From Micromonospora trifolii (GTDB lineage Bacteria > Actinomycetota > Actinomycetes > Mycobacteriales > Micromonosporaceae), in NCBI RefSeq assembly GCF_022229005.1, contig NZ_JAKKFD010000066.1, positions 186,001 to 250,000 of the forward strand: a stretch of 64,000 bases of DNA, read 5' to 3'. Of the stretch, positions 51,567 to 60,743 are shown piece after piece. Below the pieces are notes generated by a model. The model saw only the letters and a list, made by a program, of their open reading frames with translations. It did no database searches and had not been told where the DNA came from. Each line of letters starts with the position of its first letter. Within the stretch, counting starts at the first letter, position 1. The position numbers and the translations under genes are program-made.

Positions 51567-51981
51567 CCAGTCGTCCCTCGTCGCCCGGAGGGCGGCCGCT
51601 CCACACCGGAACGGCCACCCCTCCGGGGCGGGACATCCAGTTTCTGCGTACCAGGCGGCGGGAGCCACAACCCGTCCGGATGAGTCGCGGCTGCGCTGGC
51701 CCCGTCGGTTCGTCGCGGTCTGGTTGCGGATCATGGAAAAACCTCGTTACCGGGCAGCTTCCCGAACGAACCCTTGCTACGGTGTCCCGGCTTAGAGCTG
51801 TCAATGGGTGTCGCTGCCGGGGCTTGCCGGTGCAGCGTCGTTGGCGCAGGCACGACGGGGAAATCTTCTAGAGCCGGGCGGACTCCGCCCTGGTGTGGTT
51901 TGTCGTTCAACCGTCGCGTCCCACGCAGGTCATCCCGGGCAGTTCCGAGTGCCTCGTTAATCGAACGACGGGAAGCAATCA
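51567..51981 (+). other. Intergenic region, long structured leader of the trypsin gene
   Basis: No convincing gene. Two hairpins are visible: CGCTGCCGG / CCGG-T-GCAGCG (51812-51837) and GGGCG-GACTC-CGCCC (51876-51890). A long leader regulated by structure is possible, but no known riboswitch could be matched by eye. Confidence 0.4.
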
Positions 51982-53790
51982 GTGGCTGAAGTGGCAACAT
52001 CCGCAGGAGCCCGACGGCGGTGGTACGCCGGCGTCATGGCGGGCCTCGCTCTCACGGGCGTGGCGGCCGTGGCACCCACGACCAGTGCTCAGGCCGCCCC
52101 CAACGGCGGCGGCGCGTACGACGTGGCCAGCAGCGAGCGACCGGACCGGTCGAGCAAGCTGCCGAACCTGCACAAGGGAAAGCTCACGCTTCCCAAGCCG
52201 GGTGCCCAGGGCCGGGCCTTCCAGTCCGGCACCGGTGCCTCTCCCAAGGTCTTCCAGGGGACCCTGGCGAGCGCCTCCGAGTTTCCGTACATCGTGGGTA
52301 TCGTCACCGCTCTCCAGGACAGCGACCAGTACTACTGGTGCACCGGCACGATCATCGCCCCCAACAAGGTGCTGACGGCCGCGCACTGCACCGCCGACGG
52401 GCCCGGCAGCACTCGGGTCATCGCCGGCAACGACCGGCTGGTCGACAGCAACGGCCAGATCATCGGTGGCAGCGGGTTCGTCGCCGAGGTCAGCTCGACC
52501 TGGACCCACCCGGGCTGGAACATCGCCGAGCAGTACGAGCACCCTGACACCGCGCCGATCGTGGACGACGTCTCGGTCCTCACGCTGAAGCAGAACCTGC
52601 CCAGCGTGTACAAGCCGGTGTCGTTGAGCGCCCAGGGCGACCAGACTCCGTACGTGGCTGGCACGCAGGCCCAGATCGCGGGCTACGGCGTCACCGCGTC
52701 CGACGACCAGGACCCGGACAGCCGGCTGCGCAAGGCGACTGTTCCGATGCGGTCCAACGCGGACTGCGACGTCCCCGGGCTCTACCTCGCCGACCGGATG
52801 ATCTGCGCTGGCGCCGGCACCGACGCCACGCCGAGCAGCGACACCTGCGGGGGCGACTCCGGCGGTCCGCTGCTCGTCAACGGCGTCCAGGTCGGCATCA
52901 CCGACTGGGGCTTCCAGCCGTGTGGTTCGTCGGCCGGCTACTACGAGCGGTTGAGCTACTACAACAACTCCATCAAGGCGGACCTGACCCGTCCGTCGCT
53001 GGTCAACGCGGACTGGACGGGCGACGGTCACACCGACCTGCTCGCCCGCGACGCCGCCGGCAACCTGGCGTTGTGGTACGGCAGTGGCTTCTCCAACGAC
53101 GGGTGGGGCGGCTTCTACGGGGTTCAGCAGATCGGCGCTGGCTGGGGGATCTACAGCCGGGTCTTCCGCGTCTACAACTGGAACGGCGACAAGAAGCCGT
53201 CCATCATGGCGATGAAGCCCAACGGTGAGCTGTTCATCTACAACACCGATGGCAAGGGCAACTTCGTCGGTGGCGCGAAGAAGATCGGCACCGGGTGGCA
53301 GGGCTTCACCGCGCTCATGGTGACGAACAACTGGCTGGGCAACAACCGGCCGAGCCTTCTGGTGCGCAAGTCCAACGGCGACCTGATCCGCTACACCAGC
53401 AACGGTAATGGTGGCTGGGAGAACCCGCTGGGCACCAAGATCGGCAACGGCTGGAACGGGTTCAACCTGTTCCTCACTCCGGGTGCCTGGAAGGGCGACG
53501 GGCGTGAGGTGCTGATCGGTCGTACCTCGACCGGCGACCTGAAGATGTACCAGTCCGACAGCAAGGGCGGCTGGACCAACCCGCTCGGCACCAAGATCGG
53601 TAGCGGCTGGGGCGGCTTCAAGAACATCATGGTTCCGGGCGACTGGAGCGGCGACAACATGATGGACATGCTCGGCGTCGACGGCAATGGCCGGATGCGG
53701 CTCTACACGACCAACGGCTACGGCCAGTGGATCGACTCGAGCGGCGGGGTCATCGGCACCGGCTGGGGAGTCTTCAACCTGGTCTTCTGA
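51982..53790 (+). CDS. Secreted trypsin-like serine protease with C-terminal repeat domain
   Basis: A 602-residue protein. GTG 51982 has GGGAAG upstream and a signal peptide (GARRRWYAGVMAGLALTGVAAVA... AQA). The chymotrypsin-fold domain (about 85-325) has His in VLTAAHC, Asp in DVSVLTL and Ser in TCGGDSGGPLL. Residues about 335-602 hold five to six repeats of about 48 residues with G-[DN]-x-x-x-x-L and GWxGF elements (FG-GAP/VCBS-like propeller), as in secreted trypsins of Micromonospora and Streptomyces. It is probably activated from a zymogen. Confidence 0.9.
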   Translation: MAEVATSAGARRRWYAGVMAGLALTGVAAVAPTTSAQAAPNGGGAYDVASSERPDRSSKLPNLHKGKLTLPKPGAQGRAFQSGTGASPKVFQGTLASASEFPYIVGIVTALQDSDQYYWCTGTIIAPNKVLTAAHCTADGPGSTRVIAGNDRLVDSNGQIIGGSGFVAEVSSTWTHPGWNIAEQYEHPDTAPIVDDVSVLTLKQNLPSVYKPVSLSAQGDQTPYVAGTQAQIAGYGVTASDDQDPDSRLRKATVPMRSNADCDVPGLYLADRMICAGAGTDATPSSDTCGGDSGGPLLVNGVQVGITDWGFQPCGSSAGYYERLSYYNNSIKADLTRPSLVNADWTGDGHTDLLARDAAGNLALWYGSGFSNDGWGGFYGVQQIGAGWGIYSRVFRVYNWNGDKKPSIMAMKPNGELFIYNTDGKGNFVGGAKKIGTGWQGFTALMVTNNWLGNNRPSLLVRKSNGDLIRYTSNGNGGWENPLGTKIGNGWNGFNLFLTPGAWKGDGREVLIGRTSTGDLKMYQSDSKGGWTNPLGTKIGSGWGGFKNIMVPGDWSGDNMMDMLGVDGNGRMRLYTTNGYGQWIDSSGGVIGTGWGVFNLVF

Positions 53791-53816
53791 TCAGGCTGTC
53801 CGCAGCAGTAACGGGA

Positions 53817-53846
53817 AGGGCCCGCAACCGAACGGTTGCGGGCCCT
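53817..53846. terminator. Bidirectional terminator
   Basis: Perfect 14-bp arms AGGGCCCGCAACCG / CGGTTGCGGGCCCT with 2 nt between, separating the convergent trypsin and korB genes. Confidence 0.9.
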
Positions 53847-53862
53847 GTCCCATTGTCGAGCG

Positions 53863-54897
53863 TCAGACGATCGTCCAGGTGTCGCCGCTGCCCAGCAGGC
53901 CAGCGAGCTGCTGCTCGGGGGTCTCGGTGACAGTCGCCTTGGCGGCCGCGAGCTGAGCCTGCACCACGCTGTCGTAGGACGGCCGGTCCACCGAGCGGAA
54001 CACCCCGATCGGAGTGTTGCGCAGGTCCAGGCCGGGCAGCCGGGACAGCGCGAAGGCGTACGCCGGGTCGGCCACCGTCGCGTCGTGCACGACGATCTCC
54101 TCCGGGCGCACCGCGCTGGTCTCCCGGACCTCCAGGCCGAAGCCGCCCGGCGGGTGCACCACGCAGAACTGCCCGTCGGCCCCGAAGGTGATCGGCTGGC
54201 CGTGCTCCAGACGGATCAGGTAGTCGTCCCTGGTGGACGGGTCCTTGAGCTGCTCGAACGCCCCATCGTTGAAGATGTTGCAGTTCTGGTAGATCTCCAC
54301 GAAGGCCGAGCCCTCGTGCTCCGCGGCGGCCCGCAGCACCGACTGGAGGTGCTTGCGGTCGGAGTCGATGGTGCGGCCGACGAAGCTGGCCTCCGCGCCG
54401 AGGGCGAGCGAGAGCGGGTTGAACGGGGCGTCCGCCGAGCCGGACGGTGTCGACTTGGTGATCTTGCCGACCTCGGACGTCGGAGAATACTGACCCTTGG
54501 TCAGACCGTAGATCCGGTTGTTGAACAGCAGGATCTTGAGGTTGACGTTGCGCCGCAGCGCGTGGATCAGGTGGTTGCCACCGATGGAGAGCGCGTCGCC
54601 GTCGCCGGTGACCACCCAGACCGACAGGTCCGGCCGGGACACCGACAGGCCGGTCGCGATCGCCGGGGCCCGACCGTGGATCGAGTGCATCCCGTACGTG
54701 TTCATGTAGTACGGGAAGCGGGACGAGCAGCCGATCCCGGAGACGAAGACGGTGCGTTCCCGGGGGATGTTCAGCTCCGGCATGAACTGCTGGATGGCCG
54801 CCAGGATCGCGTAGTCACCGCAGCCGGGGCACCAGCGCACCTCCTGGTCGGACTTGAAGTCCTTCGCGGTGAGCTTGACGGCGACGGGCTCAGACAT
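53863..54897 (-). CDS. korB: 2-oxoacid:ferredoxin oxidoreductase beta subunit
   Basis: A 344-residue TPP-binding subunit. Iron-sulfur and TPP elements: RWCPGCGDYAILAAI, VSGIGCSSRFPYYMN and the TPP motif VVTGDGDALSIGGNHLIHALRRN. With KorA it oxidises 2-oxoglutarate (or another 2-oxoacid) to the acyl-CoA and reduces ferredoxin. It overlaps korA by 8 bp. Actinobacteria use this in the TCA cycle beside the lipoate-type enzyme. Confidence 0.93.
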   Translation of the reverse strand: MSEPVAVKLTAKDFKSDQEVRWCPGCGDYAILAAIQQFMPELNIPRERTVFVSGIGCSSRFPYYMNTYGMHSIHGRAPAIATGLSVSRPDLSVWVVTGDGDALSIGGNHLIHALRRNVNLKILLFNNRIYGLTKGQYSPTSEVGKITKSTPSGSADAPFNPLSLALGAEASFVGRTIDSDRKHLQSVLRAAAEHEGSAFVEIYQNCNIFNDGAFEQLKDPSTRDDYLIRLEHGQPITFGADGQFCVVHPPGGFGLEVRETSAVRPEEIVVHDATVADPAYAFALSRLPGLDLRNTPIGVFRSVDRPSYDSVVQAQLAAAKATVTETPEQQLAGLLGSGDTWTIV

Positions 54898-56737
54898 TCT
54901 TCAGCACCTCTTCCAGCGTCGTCTCCAGCTCGGCGGCCGTGAACGGAAGGCCGCGGACCTGGTTGTAGCTGATCGCGTCGACCAGGTAGCGGGCCCGGAT
55001 GACGTGGGCCAGCTGGCCCAGGTTCATCTCCGGGATGACCACCTTGTCGTACGAGCGGAGCACCTCACCGAGGTTGGCCGGCATCGGTGCCAGGTGCCGC
55101 AGGTGCGCCTGGGCGATGGAGAGGCCGCGCTGGCGGACCCCGCGGCACGCCGCGCCGATCGGCCCGTACGTCGAGCCCCAGCCGAGGACCAGCACCCGGG
55201 CGTCGCCGTCCGGGTCCTCCACCTCGATGTCCGGCACCGGGATGGTCTCGATGCGGGCGGCCCGGGTGCGCACCATGAAGTCGTGGTTGGCCGGGTCGTA
55301 GGAGATGTCTCCGGTCTTGTCGGCCTTCTCCAGACCGCCGATCCGGTGCTCCAGACCCGCGGTGCCGGGGATCGCCCACGGCCGGGCCAGGGTCTCCGGG
55401 TCGCGCAGGTAGGGCAGGAAGGTGGTGCCGTCCTCGCCGTTGGGCTTGGTGGCGAACTCGACCCGCAGGTCGGGCAGCGACTCCACGTCCGGCAGCAGCC
55501 ACGGCTCGGAGCCGTTGGCGACGTAGTTGTCGGACAGCAGGATCACCGGGGTGCGGTAGGTCAGCGCGATCCGGGCCGCCTCCAGCGCCGCGAAGAAGCA
55601 GTCCGACGGTGACCGGGGCGCGATCACCGCGACCGGCGCCTCACCGTGCCGACCGTACAGCGCCATGTTGAGGTCGGCCTGCTCGGTCTTGGTCGGCATG
55701 CCGGTCGACGGGCCGGCGCGCTGCACGTCCACGATCACCAGCGGCAGCTCCAGCGCCACCGCGAGCGAGATGGTCTCGCTCTTGAGTGCCACGCCGGGGC
55801 CGCTGGTGGTGGTCACGCCGAGCGACCCGCCGTAGGAGGCACCGAGCGCGGCGCCGACGGCGGCGATCTCGTCCTCGGCCTGCACTGTGAGAACGCCGAA
55901 GCGCTTGTGCTTGCTCAGCTCGTGCAGGATGTCCGACGCGGGCGTGATCGGGTACGCGCCGAGGAAGACCGGCAGCCCGGAGCGGACCCCGGCGGCGACC
56001 AGCCCCAGCGAGAGCGCCGCGTTGCCGGTGATGTTGCGGTACGTGCCCGGCTTCATCTTGGCCGGCTTGACCTCGTAGCGGACCGCGAAGTCCTCGGTGG
56101 TCTCGCCGAAGTTCCAACCGGCCTTGAAGGCGGCGACGTTCGCGGCGACCAGCTCCGGACGGGCCGCGAACTTGCGCTCCAGGAAGCGCAGTGTCGACTC
56201 GTAGGGCCGGGAGTACATCCAGGAGAGCAGGCCGAGGGCGAACATGTTCTTCGACCGCTCGGCGTCCTTCTTGGACACCTGGTGGGTGGCGAGCGCGCCG
56301 ACCGTCATCGACGTCAGCGCCACCGGGTGCACGACGTAGCCGGCCAGCGAGTCGTCGTCCAGTGGGCTGGTCTGGTAACCGACCTTGGCGAGGTTGCGCT
56401 TGGTGAACTCGTCGGTGTTGACGATGATGTCCGCGCCGCGCGGCAGGTCGGCCAGGTTGGCCTTGAGTGCCGCCGGGTTCATCGCCACCAGCACGTTGGG
56501 CGCGTCGCCCGGCGTGAGGATGTCGTAGTCGGCGAAGTGCACCTGGAAGCTCGACACGCCGGGCAGGGTGCCGGCGGGAGCCCGGATCTCGGCGGGAAAG
56601 TTTGGCAGCGTGGAGATGTCGTTGCCGAGCTGCGCCGTCTCCGAGGTGAACCGGTCGCCGGTCAGCTGCATGCCGTCGCCGGAATCACCGGCGAACCGGA
56701 TGACGACCCGGTCGAGTTGACGGATCTGCTTGGTCAC
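54890..56737 (-). CDS. korA: 2-oxoacid:ferredoxin oxidoreductase alpha subunit (gamma-alpha fusion)
   Basis: A 615-residue subunit. The gamma domain comes first (VVIRFAGDSGDGMQLTGDRF... about 1-200), then the alpha pyrophosphate domain with GAYPITPASDILHEL, GASYGGSLGVTTTSGPG and PLVIVDVQRAGPSTGMPTKTEQADL. This order is normal for actinobacterial KorA. GTG 56737 has AAGGTGG upstream. First gene of a two-gene operon. Confidence 0.93.
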   Translation of the reverse strand: MTKQIRQLDRVVIRFAGDSGDGMQLTGDRFTSETAQLGNDISTLPNFPAEIRAPAGTLPGVSSFQVHFADYDILTPGDAPNVLVAMNPAALKANLADLPRGADIIVNTDEFTKRNLAKVGYQTSPLDDDSLAGYVVHPVALTSMTVGALATHQVSKKDAERSKNMFALGLLSWMYSRPYESTLRFLERKFAARPELVAANVAAFKAGWNFGETTEDFAVRYEVKPAKMKPGTYRNITGNAALSLGLVAAGVRSGLPVFLGAYPITPASDILHELSKHKRFGVLTVQAEDEIAAVGAALGASYGGSLGVTTTSGPGVALKSETISLAVALELPLVIVDVQRAGPSTGMPTKTEQADLNMALYGRHGEAPVAVIAPRSPSDCFFAALEAARIALTYRTPVILLSDNYVANGSEPWLLPDVESLPDLRVEFATKPNGEDGTTFLPYLRDPETLARPWAIPGTAGLEHRIGGLEKADKTGDISYDPANHDFMVRTRAARIETIPVPDIEVEDPDGDARVLVLGWGSTYGPIGAACRGVRQRGLSIAQAHLRHLAPMPANLGEVLRSYDKVVIPEMNLGQLAHVIRARYLVDAISYNQVRGLPFTAAELETTLEEVLKNV

Positions 56738-56978
56738 TGTGCCACCTTCGTTCGCGACTGCGGGGCTTGCCCGGCCACGGAACCTCCTTGACGCAACGCT
56801 TCACCGCACCGCCCCAGGCTGGTCCGGCCGCTGTCGTTCCTCACCTGAGAGCCTACGTCTAAGGGAGCCCTAACCATCCCCGGAGGTCCGCCGACTGGGA
56901 CCCGATGTGGGCGCGAAACGCCCGCATTTGCGGTGTTACGCCCCGCCCGCCGTAATTCAGATCACCACCGGTTGCGCC

Positions 56979-57010
56979 GACGACCCCGGCCGCGCGCTGC
57001 CGGGGTCGTC
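56979..57010 (-). terminator. Hairpin terminator
   Basis: Perfect 12-bp arms GACGACCCCGGC / GCCGGGGTCGTC with an 8-nt loop, just past the minus-strand stop at 57017. The rest of 56738-56978 shows no gene. Confidence 0.85.
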
Positions 57011-57016
57011 CGTCGA

Positions 57017-58495
57017 TCAGTCGGCCGGGTTGGGCGTGGGCTCGGGCGGCGGACCGCCGAACCGGCGACGCAGCGAGGTCGTCGCCAGCGTGAGAGCCAG
57101 CACCACCAGCAGCGTGGAGACCGCGATCAGGATGACCGCTGTGCGCTGCGCCGAGGTCAACCCGCTGTCGTCGGTCGCGGCACCGGCGGGCAGTACGCCC
57201 TGCGAGCCGGTCGGCGCGGGCGGAGAGACCACCGGAGTGGCCAGGGCGGCCGCCGCGGTGATCCGGAAGCTCATCTGCACCCGACGGGTAGGGCCGCTGC
57301 GTGGATCGAGTTGACCGATCACGGCCCCGGACAGCGGCGCCTCCCGCTGCGCCTGCGGCGTCGCCTCCACCGGCAGCTGCACCTCGGCGGTCGTACCCGC
57401 CAGCACCAGGCCGGCGTCGCAGCGGGTACGCGTCGGGTCGACCGCCACGCAGCCCAGCGGTGGGGTCGGCACGGCCACCCCGGCCGGCAGGACGACCTCG
57501 ACCCGGCCGGCGGCGTCCACCGCGCCGGTGTTGCCCAGCCGCAGCGTGAGGGTGCTGGGGCCGCCGCTGATGTCGAAGGCCACCTCGTCGGCGGCCAGCG
57601 CGATCCCGGGCACCGGTGGGCCGGGCGGGAAGAGCACCGCGAAGCCCTGGTCGTCGGTCGCCTCCCCGGTTACGCCCGGGGCGTCCGCGATGACCTGGAC
57701 GGAGCCGCTGAGCGGCATCTGCTCCCACGCCGTGCCGGCCACCCGTAGCCGCAGCGCGGTGCTGAACCGGACGCCCGCTCCGGCCGTCCAGGCCCCACAG
57801 CGGTACGTCCCACCACCGGCGGCGGCGCAGCCCTTCGTGCCGGCGTCGGTCAGCCCGGCGGGCAGCGTGTACGAGAGTCGGATCTGTTCCGTTGTGGTAC
57901 CGGTGTTGTGCACAGTGACCTGGAGGGTGGCGGCCGTGCTCGGCGTGTTCCAGTACGCCTCGGTGAGCGTGACGTCGCCGGTGGTGACCTGCACGCCCAG
58001 CGGGCTCTGCGGCGGCGGCGCCGAACCCGGCGCGGGCGGGCGGACCGTCGGCGCCGGGGGTGTCGGCGGGGCCGGGGGTGCCGTCGGTGGCACCGGGGCA
58101 GCCGGCGTGGGCGGTCGGGTGGTGCCGCCCGGCGCGGGCGCGCTGGTGGTCGGCGCCGGCGGGACCTCCGGAGCGGTGGTCACCGGCGCCGGTGGCGTTG
58201 TCTCCGGTGGTGGCGCGCTGGTCTCCGGTGCCGGGTCGGTCGGCTCCGGTTCACCGCCCGGGTCTTCGGTCGGGGTGGGCTCCTCCGCCGGTGTGGTCGG
58301 GGGCTCCTCGCCTCCCGGCTCGTTGATCGGCTCGGCCGAGGTCGCGACCGGGTCCGCGTCCGGTGCGGCCGCGCTGGCCCAGGCCGGCCCCACGGCGAGC
58401 GCCGTGAGCAGGCCGAGCGCGAGCGCGGTCGCCAGCAGGGGCGTGGAACGCCGCCCCTCCGCCCGGTTACCGGGCGATGCCTTCACGCGGGCCAT
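57017..58495 (-). CDS. Cell-surface protein with Pro/Thr linker and C-terminal membrane anchor
   Basis: A 492-residue protein of unknown function. GGAGG lies 4-5 nt before ATG 58495. A signal peptide (LLATALALGLLTALAVGPAWA) is followed by about 120 residues rich in Pro, Thr, Glu and Ala, then three beta-sandwich repeats with paired Cys (GCAAAGGGTYRC, GCVAVDPTRTRC) and DUF11-like features. A late membrane helix (AVILIAVSTLLVVLALTLATT) and a basic tail follow. There is no LPxTG-type motif. It looks like a wall-spanning stalk protein. Confidence 0.75.
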   Translation of the reverse strand: MARVKASPGNRAEGRRSTPLLATALALGLLTALAVGPAWASAAAPDADPVATSAEPINEPGGEEPPTTPAEEPTPTEDPGGEPEPTDPAPETSAPPPETTPPAPVTTAPEVPPAPTTSAPAPGGTTRPPTPAAPVPPTAPPAPPTPPAPTVRPPAPGSAPPPQSPLGVQVTTGDVTLTEAYWNTPSTAATLQVTVHNTGTTTEQIRLSYTLPAGLTDAGTKGCAAAGGGTYRCGAWTAGAGVRFSTALRLRVAGTAWEQMPLSGSVQVIADAPGVTGEATDDQGFAVLFPPGPPVPGIALAADEVAFDISGGPSTLTLRLGNTGAVDAAGRVEVVLPAGVAVPTPPLGCVAVDPTRTRCDAGLVLAGTTAEVQLPVEATPQAQREAPLSGAVIGQLDPRSGPTRRVQMSFRITAAAALATPVVSPPAPTGSQGVLPAGAATDDSGLTSAQRTAVILIAVSTLLVVLALTLATTSLRRRFGGPPPEPTPNPAD

Positions 58496-58624
58496 CTGTC
58501 CTCCGGTGACATGGGTGGGTGTCCAATATTCGGTAACAGTTGCCCCGGAGCACTAGTCCCATCTGGAAACAAATCCGTAACGTGTTTGGGGCGGCCCGTC
58601 CGGGCGGACGGTAGGCTGCCGACT

Positions 58625-59002
58625 GTGACCGGATACCTGGGCTCGTACGCGACGCTCGGGCTCCTGCTGCTCGCCAGCGTTCTCTTCTTCGTTACGGCGT
58701 TCTCGGCCAACCGGGTGTTACGCCCGGCGCGCCCGGCCGACCCGCCGGGCAAGCGGGCCAGCTACGAGTGCGGGCTCGACCCGGTCGGTGCCGACTGGGC
58801 ACAGATGCAGATCCGCTACTACGTGTACGCCTACCTGTACGTGCTGTTCGCGGTCGAGGCGGTGTTCCTCTTCCCCTGGGCGGTGGTCTTCGACCGGCCG
58901 GGCTTCGGCCTGGTGACGGTGGTGGAGATGGCGGTGTTCGTGGCGGTGCTCGCGCTCGGCATCCTCTACGCCTGGCGTAGGAACATCCTCCGCTGGACCT
59001 GA
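58625..59002 (+). CDS. nuoA: NADH-quinone oxidoreductase subunit A (orphan)
   Basis: A 125-residue three-helix membrane subunit: helix 1 GLLLLASVLFFVTAF, the signature RASYECGLDPVG, and YVYAYLYVLFAVEAVFLFPWAV with the key Glu in helix 2, then a final helix. All usual features are seen. It is not followed by other nuo genes here, while a normal nuo operon starts nuoA-nuoB. It is probably an extra, single copy. Confidence 0.85.
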   Translation: MTGYLGSYATLGLLLLASVLFFVTAFSANRVLRPARPADPPGKRASYECGLDPVGADWAQMQIRYYVYAYLYVLFAVEAVFLFPWAVVFDRPGFGLVTVVEMAVFVAVLALGILYAWRRNILRWT

Positions 59003-59069
59003 GGGCCACGGCCTCCGGCAATCGTGTCGGTCCGTCCGGCCGTTCGCGGTCGTTTATGGCGACGACTGG

Positions 59070-59939
59070 TCAGGCGAGTCCCCGACGGGTCGCCGTCGGC
59101 GGGCGGTCGCCTCGGATCGAGGCCACCATGTCCAGCACCCGGCGGGTCGGGCCGACCTGGTGGGCCCGGAAGACCCGGGCGCCCAACCAGGCCGAGACGG
59201 CCGTCGCGGCGAGCGTCCCCTCCAGCCGTTCGGCCACCGGCAGGCCCAACGTCTCACCGATGAAGTCCTTGTTGGAGAGCGCCACCAGCACCGGCCAGCC
59301 GGTTCCGGTCAGCTCGTCCAGTCGGCGGGTGATCTCCAGCGAGTGCCGGGTGTTCTTGCCGAAGTCGTGGGCCGGGTCGATGAGGATGCCGTCGGGGCGT
59401 ACCCCTGCCGTCACCGCGCGTTCGGCGAGCCCGGTCACCGTCGCGACCACGTCGGCGACCACGTCGGTGAAGGCGGCCCGGTGGGGCCTGGTCCGCGGTG
59501 TCAGCCCGCCGGCGTGCGAACAGACCAGGCCGGCGCCGGTCCGCGCGGCCACCCGGACCAACGCCGGGTCGGCGCCCGACCAGGTGTCGTTGAGGAGGTC
59601 GGCGCCGGCCGCCACGGCCTCCGTCGCCACCTCGGCACGCCAGGTGTCGATGGAGATCACCACCTCCGGAAACGCGGCTCGGACGGCGGCGATCGTGTCC
59701 ACCGTGCGCCGGATCTCCTCGGCGACGTCCACCTCCGCACCGGGCCCGGCCTTGACCCCGCCGATGTCGATGATGGCCGCGCCCTCGTCCACCGCCCGTT
59801 CCACGGCGCGCAGAGCGCTGTCGGCGGCGTAGGTGGCCCCCCGGTCGAAGAACGAGTCCGGCGTGCGGTTGACGATCGCCATCACCACCAGCTCGCCGGG
59901 GGCGAACGTGTGCCCACCCAGCCGAAGCGCCCCGGCCAT
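59070..59939 (-). CDS. folP2: Dihydropteroate synthase-like protein, FolP2 type
   Basis: A 289-residue TIM-barrel protein with the family motifs VMAIVNRTPDSFFDRG, GAAIIDIGGVKAGPG and SIDTWRAEVA, and the substrate-binding ALSNKDFIGETLG. AGGAGG precedes ATG 59939. The IVNRTPDSF form and the neighbours (DivIVA-like gene and tag) match the mycobacterial folP2 region, whose product is reported not to be the main dihydropteroate synthase. Folate activity should therefore not be assumed. Confidence 0.85.
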   Translation of the reverse strand: MAGALRLGGHTFAPGELVVMAIVNRTPDSFFDRGATYAADSALRAVERAVDEGAAIIDIGGVKAGPGAEVDVAEEIRRTVDTIAAVRAAFPEVVISIDTWRAEVATEAVAAGADLLNDTWSGADPALVRVAARTGAGLVCSHAGGLTPRTRPHRAAFTDVVADVVATVTGLAERAVTAGVRPDGILIDPAHDFGKNTRHSLEITRRLDELTGTGWPVLVALSNKDFIGETLGLPVAERLEGTLAATAVSAWLGARVFRAHQVGPTRRVLDMVASIRGDRPPTATRRGLA

Positions 59940-60095
59940 GCCCGCCTCCTGGAAGTTCGCGCCGTCGCCGCCGCGTCGGCCGGTCCCGACGCTAGTCGGT
60001 CGCCCGTCCACCATTCCGGGCGGGCGTCGGCACCGAATGTGATCGAGGCGGGTGGCGGGGTCGCTCCCGGCCGGCCGCCATGCCACGATCAGTAC

Positions 60096-60743
60096 ATGGG
60101 TCAGCTTCTGCTCCTCCTGGTCGTGGCGTTGACCGTCGCGGCGGTGATATTCGGCGTGACGGTGCTGGTCAGCGGCCGTGATCCCGGCCTGGTGCCGGCC
60201 GAGCCGGATTCGCAGGCCGTGGCGTTGCCGGGCACCCGCCCGTTGCGCGAATCCGACGTGGGGGCGGTCCGTTTCGACACCGCGTTGCGCGGGTACCGGA
60301 TGGACCAGGTCGATCAGGCGTTGCGCCGTGCCGCCTACGACATCGGTTACAAGTCCGAGCTGATCGGCGTACTGGAGTCGGAGGTCATCGCCTTGCGTGA
60401 GGGGCGCACCGACGATGCGGACGTGCTGCGGCAGGCCCGCGAGCAGTCTGCCAGCAAGGTGACCACCGCCGACGCGGCGGAGCCGGCCGAGGCAGTGGAG
60501 CCGGGCAAGGCAGTGGAGCCGGGCAAAGACGTGCCGCTGACCGGCGAGGCGGGCTCGGCCCCGGTCGGCTCGACGACCCTCGGCCCGGTGCCCACCGCGA
60601 CCTCGTCCCCGGCCGACTCCGATGGGGTGGCGCCTGCCGCCGCACCCGTCGACGACGAGTCGGCCGATCGTGAGCAGACCGGTGGCGCTTCCGCCGACGG
60701 CACCGAGCAGCGCGACGCGGTGGTTCGGTCGGAGTCGGCGTGA
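60096..60743 (+). CDS. DivIVA-domain protein with N-terminal membrane helix
   Basis: A 215-residue protein. A single membrane segment (LLLLLVVALTVAAVIFGVTVLV) opens the protein, followed by the short DivIVA-type motif VRFDTALRGYRMDQVDQALRRAAYDI and an acidic Ala/Pro/Glu-rich tail with a duplicated AVEPGK unit. It corresponds to the DivIVA-like gene next to folP2 and tag in mycobacteria (Rv1209-like), so a growth-pole or envelope role is possible. Confidence 0.8.
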   Translation: MGQLLLLLVVALTVAAVIFGVTVLVSGRDPGLVPAEPDSQAVALPGTRPLRESDVGAVRFDTALRGYRMDQVDQALRRAAYDIGYKSELIGVLESEVIALREGRTDDADVLRQAREQSASKVTTADAAEPAEAVEPGKAVEPGKDVPLTGEAGSAPVGSTTLGPVPTATSSPADSDGVAPAAAPVDDESADREQTGGASADGTEQRDAVVRSESA

